Assembly (NCBI GenBank): GCA_937959115.1 | Contig: CALGAW010000057.1 | Coordinates: 32,717-96,716, forward strand | DNA from: an uncultured Saprospiraceae bacterium | GTDB taxonomy: Bacteria > Bacteroidota > Bacteroidia > Chitinophagales > Saprospiraceae | Length of the DNA: 64,000 nt | Reading direction: 5' to 3' | Shown here: positions 47,001 to 54,296 of the stretch, piece after piece | Layout: each line of letters starts with the position of its first letter | How positions within the stretch are numbered: position 1 is the stretch's first letter | Translations under genes and position numbers: made by a program | The notes under the pieces: generated by a model | What the model was told of the DNA's origin: nothing | Database searches by the model: none | Seen by the model: the letters and a program-made list of their open reading frames with translations, nothing else

Positions 47001-49734
47001 GAGGTGTTCCAATACATAAATCAAATGTTTGACTACTTGTGGTAGAATAGCTATAGACTCTAACGTAATAGGTATTTCCTACAGTAAGCCCAGATATTGT
47101 ACTTGAATTTGGATCACTACAAAGTAGTGATGTTAAAGCCCCACAGGTGCCAGAATACAATTCATGAACCATATTAGTACTGGTTCCTAAAACGGTTGTG
47201 ACATTTAACACATCAAATGAGTGATAGGGACTTGTTGCCACAAAAGCAAACCATACATCATCATTTGCAGTTCCTGTGCATCCAGAAAGCGATTGTGAGG
47301 CAGACATTGTGGAACCTGATACTACTGACGCACAATTCAGATCTGAGTTTACAGGTGTCATTATTGCATTTGCACAAGTATCATTAGGTTCAGCAGGAGG
47401 TAATGTTTTTATGCAGATGTCAAAAGTATCTCTTGAACTAGAATAATAATTGTAAACTCTAACAAAATAAGTATCCCCAACAGTCAAGTTAGAAACCATG
47501 CTTGTGTTGGGGTCACTGCAACCAATTGAAGTTAATGAACCACAGGTTCCAGAGAATACTTCATGAGCCATATCAGAACTACTTCCTATTACTGGAACCA
47601 CATTAAAGATTTCAAATAAATGCGAAGAGCTAGTTGCCACGAATGAAAACCAGACATCATCATCAGCTGTTCCTATACAACCAGATTGTGATTGATAAGC
47701 AAACTCAGTATTTCCAGAACCAAAAACGGTACAGGATAAATCTGGATTTATGGGCAATGGGTATGCGCCACCGCAGGAATCGTTGGGTGGAGCGGCTGGT
47801 GGTGTTCCAACACAAAGATCAAACGTTTGACTAGCATGTTGATCATGAGAATAACTGTAGACTTCTATATAGTATGTATTTCCTACAATTAAATCATAAG
47901 AAGTACTCGAATTTGAATTCGAACAAAGAATTTGAGTCAATCCAGCACAACCTCCTGAGTAAACGGCATGAACCATATCAGAGCTCGATGAAGTTGTTGT
48001 CACATTTAATAGGTCAAAATGATGAATGGTGCTCGCTGCGACAAAGGAATACCAAACATTATCATTCGGATTCCCCCAACAAGGAAAGTAATTACCAAAA
48101 GTAGCTCCGATGGTAGAGCCTGTTGTAAGAATTGTACATGTTTCATCTGCGTTGATAACTACAGGTATTGCGTTATGACAGGAATCATTTGTAATACAAG
48201 GAGCGGGAGCAGTATATAAAGCTAAAGAGTCTAAAAGGCAAGTATTTAGTGCTGAAAACCTAACACTAATGTCAACAGGAGCCAAATTGGCTGCCATTCC
48301 AAGTAAGGTAACCGTTTGAGGGCTTGTAGTGATAGTGAAGGATTGTCCATTTACAACTAAGCTACCAGAAGCAGGTGCATCAATGTAAGAGACAATAATA
48401 TCTTGATCATATGTACCCGTTGAAGGGTTACAGTTGGTTTGATTACCAACTGCAATATCAGTAATCAAACAAGTGGTGGCAAACGCACAAAGCTCTACTG
48501 TTGCTGCGCTTGAGTTGCCAAATTCCCAAATTCTAAGAATATAGTCTCCTGGAGGGATACTCGTAAATACGAATGGCCATCCAGAGTTGAGTTGTGTACA
48601 ATCATCTTCAACTAATGCAGGACAACTTCCTGAGTAAAGAGAAGCTGCAGCACTAAACCAGTTCACGTTTTGAACATCAAAAGTGATGTTTCCAGATGCA
48701 GGAACAGTCACCTCATACCAAAGATCGCCTCCTTGATAGAGTCCACATGAAGGAATTGCTGATCCAGAATCCGTTGCACCTGAATTGTCAACTGTTGTCC
48801 AGGTAGTACAAGAATTGGGTTGAACTGCTAGCACTTCTGCTCCAGTACAGCTATCATTTAAAGGTGGTGGTGGCGGTGTTCCAACACAAAAATCAAATGT
48901 CATGCTACTTGAGGAAGTGGTTGGTGTAATTCTTACATAATAGATGTTACCAACTGTTAATCCAGCAATTTTAGAGGATTGAGAGCTCGTGCAATCTAAT
49001 GATATTAGGCTACCACAGGCATTTTCAAAAACCTCAAGATAGGTATCTGTTGAAGATCCCAGAGTAGGAAGAATGTTTAGAATACTAAACGTGTGAGCAG
49101 GATTTGAGGCAACAAATTTATACCAAACATCTCCAGTAGCAGATCCAGCACATCTTGGCATTGATAAAGTTGCATTATCGGTTGTTCCAGAAATAGTTAC
49201 ACCACATAATTGATCTGGATTGACTGTTACGGAGTCTGCTCCTGCGCAGTTATCATTTGAAGGAGGAGGTGGTGGTAATGTCCCACATATTTGAAATGTA
49301 CCAAAATTGTTGTTTCCAAAATCCCAAAGGCGAAGGTAATAAATGCCTGGCGTCAGGTTAGTAAAGGAAAAAGGCCATCCTGAAGTAAATTGAGTACAAT
49401 TTATTTCTGTCAAGTTTCCACAAGTTCCAGAATAAAGCGAGCCTCCAACACTTGAAAATGCACCTTTTTGAGTATCGAATGTAACATTACCAGGTGCAGG
49501 GATAGTTACTTCATACCATAAATCTCCTCCAGAATATGAACCACAACTGGGAGTTCCTTCTCCTGAATCGGTAGATGAAACATTGGTACCAGTTGTCCAT
49601 GTGTTGCAAGTGAGTGTTTGTAAAACTAGCACCTCAGCGCTTGTACATAGATCATTAGGCGGTGCTTGACTGTAGGCGGATTGAATGTAAAAAAGAAAAG
49701 TAAAGGTCGTAAATAGAAGGTACAGTTTCCTCAT
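41044..49734 (-). CDS. Giant mosaic surface protein: PPC-like, P-domain-like and SprB repeats, LVYF C-terminus
   Basis: The 2896-residue protein has signal peptide MRKLYLLFTTFTFLFYIQSA. Residues about 24-1365 hold eight PPC-like beta-sandwich modules (NDxCxxA, then GDLWYEVTVP or DDVWFSFVA, then GLTVGNTYYVRVYSY), with three linkers containing VNGQSFxIT. Six proprotein-convertase P-domain-like modules follow (about 1365-2215; LDVELTSPSGT-like text, FDGEPFDGDWILKIED, QWCLIPE). Six SprB repeats come next (about 2218-2680; GGTPxYxYTWDNGDTT), then one DCDGDGV unit and the LVYF-type C-terminal domain (about 2730-2896, ending ETLVYFR) shared with the first gene of the window. No type A T9SS tail. It is probably a long cell-surface or released adhesin; no protease active site was found. 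Confidence 0.9.
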   Translation of the reverse strand: MRKLYLLFTTFTFLFYIQSAYSQAPPNDLCTSAEVLVLQTLTCNTWTTGTNVSSTDSGEGTPSCGSYSGGDLWYEVTIPAPGNVTFDTQKGAFSSVGGSLYSGTCGNLTEINCTQFTSGWPFSFTNLTPGIYYLRLWDFGNNNFGTFQICGTLPPPPPSNDNCAGADSVTVNPDQLCGVTISGTTDNATLSMPRCAGSATGDVWYKFVASNPAHTFSILNILPTLGSSTDTYLEVFENACGSLISLDCTSSQSSKIAGLTVGNIYYVRITPTTSSSSMTFDFCVGTPPPPPLNDSCTGAEVLAVQPNSCTTWTTVDNSGATDSGSAIPSCGLYQGGDLWYEVTVPASGNITFDVQNVNWFSAAASLYSGSCPALVEDDCTQLNSGWPFVFTSIPPGDYILRIWEFGNSSAATVELCAFATTCLITDIAVGNQTNCNPSTGTYDQDIIVSYIDAPASGSLVVNGQSFTITTSPQTVTLLGMAANLAPVDISVRFSALNTCLLDSLALYTAPAPCITNDSCHNAIPVVINADETCTILTTGSTIGATFGNYFPCWGNPNDNVWYSFVAASTIHHFDLLNVTTTSSSSDMVHAVYSGGCAGLTQILCSNSNSSTSYDLIVGNTYYIEVYSYSHDQHASQTFDLCVGTPPAAPPNDSCGGAYPLPINPDLSCTVFGSGNTEFAYQSQSGCIGTADDDVWFSFVATSSSHLFEIFNVVPVIGSSSDMAHEVFSGTCGSLTSIGCSDPNTSMVSNLTVGDTYFVRVYNYYSSSRDTFDICIKTLPPAEPNDTCANAIMTPVNSDLNCASVVSGSTMSASQSLSGCTGTANDDVWFAFVATSPYHSFDVLNVTTVLGTSTNMVHELYSGTCGALTSLLCSDPNSSTISGLTVGNTYYVRVYSYSTTSSQTFDLCIGTPPAPPVNDICSGALPLTVQVNSCDSITIGDNSNTTNSGELPTPSCGNYQGFDIWYEIIVPASGNVSIDLNKIGWSTTAGVLYSGTCGNLVQEGPCTASNSTWPVAYSGLTPGPHYLRVYDFSGNDFGPVEICAFTLVCDISNLTQGDIVGCDSIANTFSKEVGVYFANPPSSGTLDVNGQSFPITGTSFQWVTLTGLPIGGGLVDVTASFSADTACTYTELGVFVGMPVCAPPPPNDFCEDAIPLDSCIIGDNSTATTGLSYNTSCGDYQGGDLWYIVEVPPSGNLTIDFPNLTWSDIALELGETGCNDELWIADCRDTSTGPPFHFSGIDPGSQLVRIWNPGHDELGQIQICVSEPVPCSIDSITVGTQAACDSLAGTYSQDLVVWYNNITVPSDLSVNGQLFPVTTSPQTITLTNLPANGQPVTVEAYGEGTVDCDFLEFDMFTAPDCSLSSQCGPYSSTTNAITVSGTASIITDLNVLIEMDPDYIDYYQFILKSPSGTQVTLWNYQCNGYSDFEILFDDEGMPLNCNSTIGVYIPFQSLASFDGEPFDGTWTLLVDFVEEPPFNLQWCMIPELAPATPLDNCGDHTSATGNTIPALGMYTETITVSGSGDSLLDLNLIVSIDDTFSNYEIELTSPAGTVVSLYTAQCALTEDLEVEFDDEALLPITCASPTLGSYLPVNSLSAFDGEEFNGDWEIKITNLGAAPAILEQWCLVPEILGACEFSSTPGATIGANGLDDIITIAGTGGVVSNLSILVELDHPNLADVGIALISPYFDFVILKDFGVCSGSSNLDAEFSDSGNPIICGSPTTGIILSEESLAMLNGLPLDGDWTLSLFDDSESNLGTLVKWCIIPGIPRECEFSSAPGKEIDEDGRGGPGGNVFGPPIVYDTISVSGTGATLNDLNVYVNIYHNAPDQLDIELISPTGVIVPLMLSSCFGTENIDVEFDDEGGLLICSTPTAGVFVPAGLLSDFDGLLFDGDWILRIEDNFPGSGAGTLAQWCLFPEFLTLPTENCGSYTNSPGTDILDNVTIYDTITVSGAAPLLDLNVVLNVEHSYLEDLEIVLTSPSGTSVTLMQYSCDDNEDFEIEFDDEAGGPLLICSTPTVGAFVPFDSLSAFDGEIFDGDWIISIYDDAAGDEGTLLQWCLIPELGKACDYTSAPGTVIDVDPNEPPIILNFAPPIVWDTITVAGTGNTLSDLNVFVNIDHTYVEDLNIELTSPSGTTIPLILGECGDNDDLEVEFDDEGIPLLCSTPTVGVFQPDGLLSDFDGEPFDGDWILKIEDTFVGEDGGVLNQWCVIPEFALPACPLDSITSTPVSCNGLSDGTATVFSSDTIFTYTWDNGDTTQTASNLSSGTHQVTVVNTDGCVAIDSVVITESSPLSIAQVVTFETNCPGSSDGSAIVIVVGGTTPYSYIWDNGETTSTADSLTAGAHSVTISDANGCSIVESPIGINSPQSLSVTVSSVDISCNGLSDGSASFSVQPGPTVTSHYWSDGSTGPTVTGLSPGFHNVTFIYGKNCQKTESFLITQPMPLAAESITTTGISCSGADDGTATITVTGGTPIYGSYNFTWDNGDTTATATGLSGGMHSVTVVDMNGCSFVENSVQISQAVSMEITDISSTAVSCSGVDNGTATVMVSGGTPGYTYTWDSGQNSPLGQTSATVTGLAAGVYNVTVEDVNGCSVIGFIEVTVSTDPALIVYLDTDEVSCGAVSDGQGTVTPSYGTPPYTYQWDANAGNQTTATATGLALGTYVMTVTDDNGCYLIDGVLIDQTPCDYCQIAEDNNTDICAVLTADPSDPLSSLDCDGDGVTSGDECNDNTSPSDPCDFEDGSITGPVTADQSDCINLCQDLTVITTLIPANIAGLSPISVRIDIVELNSVDAGPQPILVRMPSDPRLTFTWNTAMNPNWIYGGDNGLFHSFTYVGNNGILFAGSTESITIGLADGKYDPQGTDGLTTLSPSLVPFSGGECLITNNTDAETLVYFR

Positions 49735-50237
49735 AGTTCATTTATTTTGATAAAATTACACATTAAACATAAACCAAAACCATGTCTAATGCTTATATTA
49801 AAACACCCTACAATTATTCATTGCAAGGAGAGATGAAGAGGGTAAGGATCAGAAAAATAGGTGTCTAAAAAGTGTAGTATTTGCCTGTTGTTTAAGTAAT
49901 TAATTATAATAAGTTAAGATGAAGTTAAGAAATTAATATCGGTCTATTGCAACTATTTCAAATAAATAAATTTTAGCTAAACAATGTAAATTAAACATAT
50001 AGATAGTTATCCATATTTTATTTAATCAGTTCTGAATTAAAAATGAATCATAGTGTTTTAAAGCGGGTAATAAATAATAATTCAACCTAGCGAAAATTTA
50101 AAACTTTAGTAGATCAACCATAAGAAAGCCAATTGTTGGTAATATTGATCTTAAAACTAGTGTTATACTTCCTATAAATATCTTTTCATTACTGCTTATG
50201 AATAGTTATTATCAGATGATTTCTTCAGGAGGAAAAA
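49735..50237. other. AT-rich spacer, no gene seen
   Basis: This stretch upstream of the giant adhesin is AT-rich and has no frame above about 30 codons with coding character. It must contain the promoter of the leftward giant gene, but I find no TAnnTTTG element at a fitting place. Confidence 0.6.
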
Positions 50238-50276
50238 TGAAAAAAGTGTTTACAAATTATAAACTTGTAAACACTT
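50238..50276 (-). terminator. Rho-independent terminator of the beta-helix gene
   Basis: A 12-bp perfect stem (AAGTGTTTACAA at 50244-50255 with TTGTAAACACTT at 50265-50276) with a 9-nt loop is followed on the minus strand by TTTTTCATTTTTCC. It lies 40 bp after the stop at 50316. Confidence 0.85.
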
Positions 50277-50315
50277 CTATATTCTTAAAAAATTGAATCT
50301 AAACTTCCTTCAGTC

Positions 50316-52727
50316 CTACTTAGGAACTGCAGAAAATATTCCATTATTCTTGCTCCAAAATAACCGATCAAAACCGCTTACATCTCCATCCAAGGAAAAG
50401 TCACTCGCTGAGTATATATTAAACAAGCCATTATCAGTAGTCCATTTGACATTGTCATTGCCATTAATGTCATAGCCAGTGATGTCCGATACTTTATCAC
50501 TGTCTCCAGCAAAAAGTCCCCAGATACCTGATGTAAGCTCTGATTGCCCCGCTCCACCAACTTGATAGCTGTTTGCTTGTCTGAAATCATAGGTAATGAT
50601 ACCTGAGACCACACTAACAGGAGCATCCGTCATCGCAATTAAATGGTTCCGATGTTCTACTACAATGTAAAATTCCGATCCTGCATTACTGCTCAATGCT
50701 TCTTGATTTGGGAAAAAAACTGTTCCGTCGTCTAATAAAACACCTGCAGTTTTTGCTACCTCAGTGGTTGGATTGATCGCAGTACGGAAAGAGACCAAAA
50801 CCCAGTCTACACTGTTGATAGGGTAATCACTGATTGTCCACCCTGCGCCTTCTATTCCTGTATAATTCCAAGGTGATTGGTTGTAGGGATGTCCTGCAGG
50901 TAGGAGTCCTCTTTGCAATAGACCTGTCGTCATTGAACCACTAGCAATATCGTACGTTCCTTCTAACCATAGGCTAAGAGAAACATCAATACTCTCACCA
51001 AAATCATGTCCATACTCTGGTGCTGGCTGCCCTGCTTCTATTGCCCCAATATCTGGACTCCCATCTGTAACGTAAGGAAGGTGCATGTTTGGAACATTCG
51101 CTCCAGCATTAATCAAGCTAGAACCTGTGGAAGGATTAATATCAATCGTAGAAGGGTTGATTACAGAACCGTATACCGTAGGTATTGTTACATTTACGAA
51201 ATCTGGTAAATCAATCTCGATTCCATTTGTTTCTATGGTCGTTCCTGCTTGTAACGCAGCTAAATCAGTATAACGAACATTGTCCCATTTAAACCATTCA
51301 TCGTTTAGTCCTGTTCCTCCTCTGGTTGATTTGTGTCCATTATAATCCCAATCATCGACGCTTCCTGGTACCAATCCATACTCTTCAAACACGTAGCGCG
51401 TGCCTAGGATGGCATTGTTTCTCAAGTAGGTGTTTTGCCAGCCTGCTGGAGAACTCATTCCATTTACCGCTTTTACTGCGGTGTTATTGACAATGATTAA
51501 ACCAGCGGGGCTTCTGTTCATTTTAAAGGCTGAATTATTCATATTGTACAATTCATTTCTGAACACATAGGCTGGACCACCAAATACTGGAGCTAGACTA
51601 ATGCCTGCCCTTCCGTTATAGCAACTGTTTTGGTAGATTCTTGTATTGGAAACAACGCCATCTACTTCAATCAAATCATCTACTTGTTGTCGAATATCAT
51701 TGTTGTGAATGTCTAGGGCATAAATGACTCCGTAGGGTGCGCCATCTGTGGAAACGCCATCTGCAAAGTTGGCAATGGTGTTATAGCTGACAACATTACA
51801 ATCTCCGCGAACATCAATGCCTCGTTCATTTGGTGTGCCAGAAATTGCGAAGGCTGTTCTACCTATGACTCGGTTGTTGGTGAAGTATTGATTGTGTTCC
51901 CAGCCATTCTCTCTACGATTTGGGATGCCCCAATCAACATCATAAATATCATTATTCCGAACCGTTAAGTATTGCGTATTCTGGGCATCTACTCCATATC
52001 GACCATTGCGGATTACGAATCCGTCGATGATAATGTGTGCTGTGGAATCACTAAAGTTTCCAACTGTGACCACACCTGCAGTGGTGTTGTTGCCATCTAT
52101 AATTGCATTACGAGGCGTTGTTGATCTTATTGTGATTGGCTGTGAAGCTGTTCCGTCTGTAGTAATGGTAAATGGCGTATAAACACCCGCTCCAACTTCA
52201 AATATGTCACCAGGCACGGCTGCATCCATTGCTGTCTGTAAGCCTTGAAACGGGTTGTTGGCAGTTCCGGTGCCTCCTGAGGTTCCTGGAATCACGTAGC
52301 GTACTTGGCCGTTGGCTGCGGGCATTGGTATTGCTTTGGTGGAGACTGTTCTATTGATGACTGTGCCTCCTCCATCTGGGTCGGTTAATGTAAGTCTGAT
52401 GTTGTAGGCTTGTCCTGGCTGTAGAAACATCGCGCTTCCTGCATGGAAATTTCGGTTGAGCCCTACCCCATCTACGAGCATCGTTGGATGGGCGCGCATC
52501 GTGGGTGCTCCTGGGAGGTACGTCGATGCACTGGTTAATTTGTATTCGATTTCGAGGGTGCTGTTTCTGTTGTCATCTCCTGATATGTTGAGGTGTAGAG
52601 CGATGTGTTCGAAGGTGGGTCGGATGAGTAAATTGCTTGAGGTAATGTCATTGCCTGCATTTACTGTTATTGAAAGGCTAAGTACTACAATAAGTAGCAG
52701 GACTACTTTAAGGGAATTGGATAACAT
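50316..52727 (-). CDS. Secreted right-handed beta-helix protein with dockerin-like C-terminal module
   Basis: The 803-residue protein has signal peptide MLSNSLKVVLLLIVVLSLSI, ending NAG. After an N-terminal Ig-like part (about 25-140), residues about 145-480 form a right-handed beta-helix (GDIFEVGAGVYTPFTI, PITIRSTTPRNAIIDG, IIIDGFVIRNGRYGVDAQN, LTVRNNDIYDVDWG) as in pectate lyase-type and other polysaccharide-active proteins, closed by DGSPDIGAIEAG. From about 575 the C-terminal module has WNYTGIEGAGW, DWVLVSFR, FYIVVEHRNHLIAM and dockerin-like DGDVSGFDRLFWSKNNGIFS, ending AVPK. This module also ends the M43 protease at 13982. Catalytic residues are not identified; carbohydrate binding or cleavage is inference. 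Confidence 0.87.
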   Translation of the reverse strand: MLSNSLKVVLLLIVVLSLSITVNAGNDITSSNLLIRPTFEHIALHLNISGDDNRNSTLEIEYKLTSASTYLPGAPTMRAHPTMLVDGVGLNRNFHAGSAMFLQPGQAYNIRLTLTDPDGGGTVINRTVSTKAIPMPAANGQVRYVIPGTSGGTGTANNPFQGLQTAMDAAVPGDIFEVGAGVYTPFTITTDGTASQPITIRSTTPRNAIIDGNNTTAGVVTVGNFSDSTAHIIIDGFVIRNGRYGVDAQNTQYLTVRNNDIYDVDWGIPNRRENGWEHNQYFTNNRVIGRTAFAISGTPNERGIDVRGDCNVVSYNTIANFADGVSTDGAPYGVIYALDIHNNDIRQQVDDLIEVDGVVSNTRIYQNSCYNGRAGISLAPVFGGPAYVFRNELYNMNNSAFKMNRSPAGLIIVNNTAVKAVNGMSSPAGWQNTYLRNNAILGTRYVFEEYGLVPGSVDDWDYNGHKSTRGGTGLNDEWFKWDNVRYTDLAALQAGTTIETNGIEIDLPDFVNVTIPTVYGSVINPSTIDINPSTGSSLINAGANVPNMHLPYVTDGSPDIGAIEAGQPAPEYGHDFGESIDVSLSLWLEGTYDIASGSMTTGLLQRGLLPAGHPYNQSPWNYTGIEGAGWTISDYPINSVDWVLVSFRTAINPTTEVAKTAGVLLDDGTVFFPNQEALSSNAGSEFYIVVEHRNHLIAMTDAPVSVVSGIITYDFRQANSYQVGGAGQSELTSGIWGLFAGDSDKVSDITGYDINGNDNVKWTTDNGLFNIYSASDFSLDGDVSGFDRLFWSKNNGIFSAVPK

Positions 52728-52926
52728 GGAAAATGATTGTGGTGCAGAGGAGGAGTATGCACAGGTTAACTAAAGAATCAACGAAAATAAATTAAAATCA
52801 TTTAAATCTGAAATTTTACGTATAATTTTTTAAAAATCAGAGGAGTATGGAGGAGTGGAGATGTTTTTTGTGGATTTTCTGAAAAACGAATTGGTTTTAA
52901 CTACAAATAGTGATGCTACTCTGTAG

Positions 52927-53397
52927 CTTATTCGTTTCAAGGGGGATGACCCATTAATTACAAATAGTGACGCTACTCTGTCGCTTACTCATCTATCTAA
53001 GTTAATATCTTCTCTTAACAAAAGAGAAAAAGGGTATTTTAAACGATATGTTCAACGTCATGCTCCCTGGAAAGTTACTAATTCAGAACTTCTGTTTGAC
53101 AAGATCTCGGCTGACAACCTTAAAACGATTCACAAAGAGGATAGGGACGACATTAAAAATATAGCTGTTGCTAAATATCACCTCTACCAGCAGGTAACCG
53201 ATTGCCTGCATCTGTTTTATTCTTTTTTGATGAGGAAGAACGAGTAAAATCCGCTATTGCTTAAGTTGATCAATACGCCTAAGGGTGATGAGCGGTTGGT
53301 TTGGGAGCGGTTTGCCAAGGAGATTGCCGTGGTGAAGGCTAACGGGGATTTGCTGTTTAATTATTTGGATGTTGAGAGTTGGATTATGGGTAGGTGA
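52927..53397 (+). pseudogene. Degraded gene remnant (LIxSLNKREKxYFK family) with duplicated 5' part
   Basis: A single frame without a start codon runs from 52927 to TGA 53395-53397, interrupted by TAA at 53245. It encodes KLISSLNKREKGYFKRY and IAVAKYHLYQQVTDCLHLFY before the TAA. After it comes LINTPKGDERLVWERFAKEI and NGDLLFNYLDVESWI. The first part resembles the N-terminus of Bacteroidota proteins beginning LIxSLxKxEKRYFK (from memory, family not named). Just upstream a 57-bp near repeat (copies starting 52902 and 52959, TACAAATAGTGA...) duplicates the TNSDATL codons in frame; the first copy reads into TAG. This is a dead fragment, possibly two fused remnants. Confidence 0.6.
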
Positions 53398-53507
53398 GGG
53401 CGGGGATTCCAACGGACCCTCCTTGTAAGTATCTGAAGGGATCATCTATTCCCTATCCCGAATATTGCAGAACAAGCACGTAGACGTAAATGACTGGGAA
53501 TTTGATT

Positions 53508-54014
53508 CTACTTATTGAATGGTACCGCGCTAGAAAAAGTAAAACTACTTTTTGTTTTAGTACATTTCAAGCTAAGGTCAAAGGTATTCCCGTTAATTTC
53601 CTCTTTAAAGTAAAAGTGATAATTTACACTGTACTTTTTTCCAATAGATAAATAAACTTCTCCCCAAGGATCATAATCTGTTCCAACCTGTGCCCCACTT
53701 GTATTTGTAAGTTTACCATGAGTGAAATTTGCTGACAATTTCCTATCAGATATATTTTCTACTTCGATTGAAACATTAACAATCTTACCTCTTTTTGTAA
53801 AACTAGTAATTGTAACTTTAAACCTGTGATCTTCCTTACAGCTTATGTTATCTTTACATAAAGAACCTTCAATTTTTTCTATCGGTTTTACTTTTTCTAA
53901 AGGATTCGGAGTTTCCTTAATTTTTTTATCATCTTTGATATTTTCCGATTTCAACTCTGATTTACAAATTTCAAGGCTATCCGTTAATTCGTTGATAGAG
54001 TCTCGCAGTTTCAT
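53508..54014 (-). CDS. Coiled-coil/beta domain protein, possibly 3' part of a gene split by an amber codon
   Basis: From ATG 54014 the frame encodes 168 residues: a coiled coil (MKLRDSINELTDSLEICKSE), a charged linker, then a beta-sandwich-like domain (HRFKVTITSFTKRGKIVNVS, IEVENISDRKLSANFTHGKL, ending SSAVPFNK). The pattern of a protein-protein interaction domain like DUF4352 is suggested, not proven. It reads in the same frame as the 90-residue gene upstream; only one TAG at 54024-54026 and three codons separate them, and the coiled coil continues across the break. It may be an interrupted 263-residue membrane-anchored protein. Confidence 0.6.
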   Translation of the reverse strand: MKLRDSINELTDSLEICKSELKSENIKDDKKIKETPNPLEKVKPIEKIEGSLCKDNISCKEDHRFKVTITSFTKRGKIVNVSIEVENISDRKLSANFTHGKLTNTSGAQVGTDYDPWGEVYLSIGKKYSVNYHFYFKEEINGNTFDLSLKCTKTKSSFTFSSAVPFNK

Positions 54015-54023
54015 CAATTCAAT

Positions 54024-54296
54024 CTAAAAAAGTTTCCTCTGATATCTATCATCACCACTTATTTTATGTGTTTTTGTTCGGTAGAGGTACAAGCTGTCTT
54101 CCAAATCATGTATTGTTACCTCGTTTTTATTGACAATTTCCTGAATCAACTTATACTCCATATTTTTTGATTCGCCTCCAACCTTAATGTTTATTTTGTG
54201 TGTTTCTCTGCCGACAAATGCACCAAATATAGCTGCAAGGATTCCAAACATCCCACTAACAATTACAATTTTTAAACTATTTCCTTCTTTTTTCAT
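54024..54296 (-). CDS. Membrane-anchored coiled-coil protein, small (possibly 5' part of a split gene)
   Basis: The 90-residue protein begins at ATG 54296, overlapping the channel gene end by 20 bp. It has one hydrophobic helix (LKIVIVSGMFGILAAIFGAF) with glycine spacing, then a soluble helical part (KLIQEIVNKNEVTIHDLEDS, LYLYRTKTHKISG). It ends at a TAG directly followed in frame by the next coiled-coil frame. An accessory subunit of the TAXI-channel is possible from the overlap, but this is inference. Confidence 0.65.
   Translation of the reverse strand: MKKEGNSLKIVIVSGMFGILAAIFGAFVGRETHKINIKVGGESKNMEYKLIQEIVNKNEVTIHDLEDSLYLYRTKTHKISGDDRYQRKLF

Noticed and set aside
54024..54026. TAG recoding (pyrrolysine or programmed readthrough)
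   Set aside because: No pyl genes or readthrough context are visible; TAG is used as an ordinary stop elsewhere in the window (for example 19318-19320).
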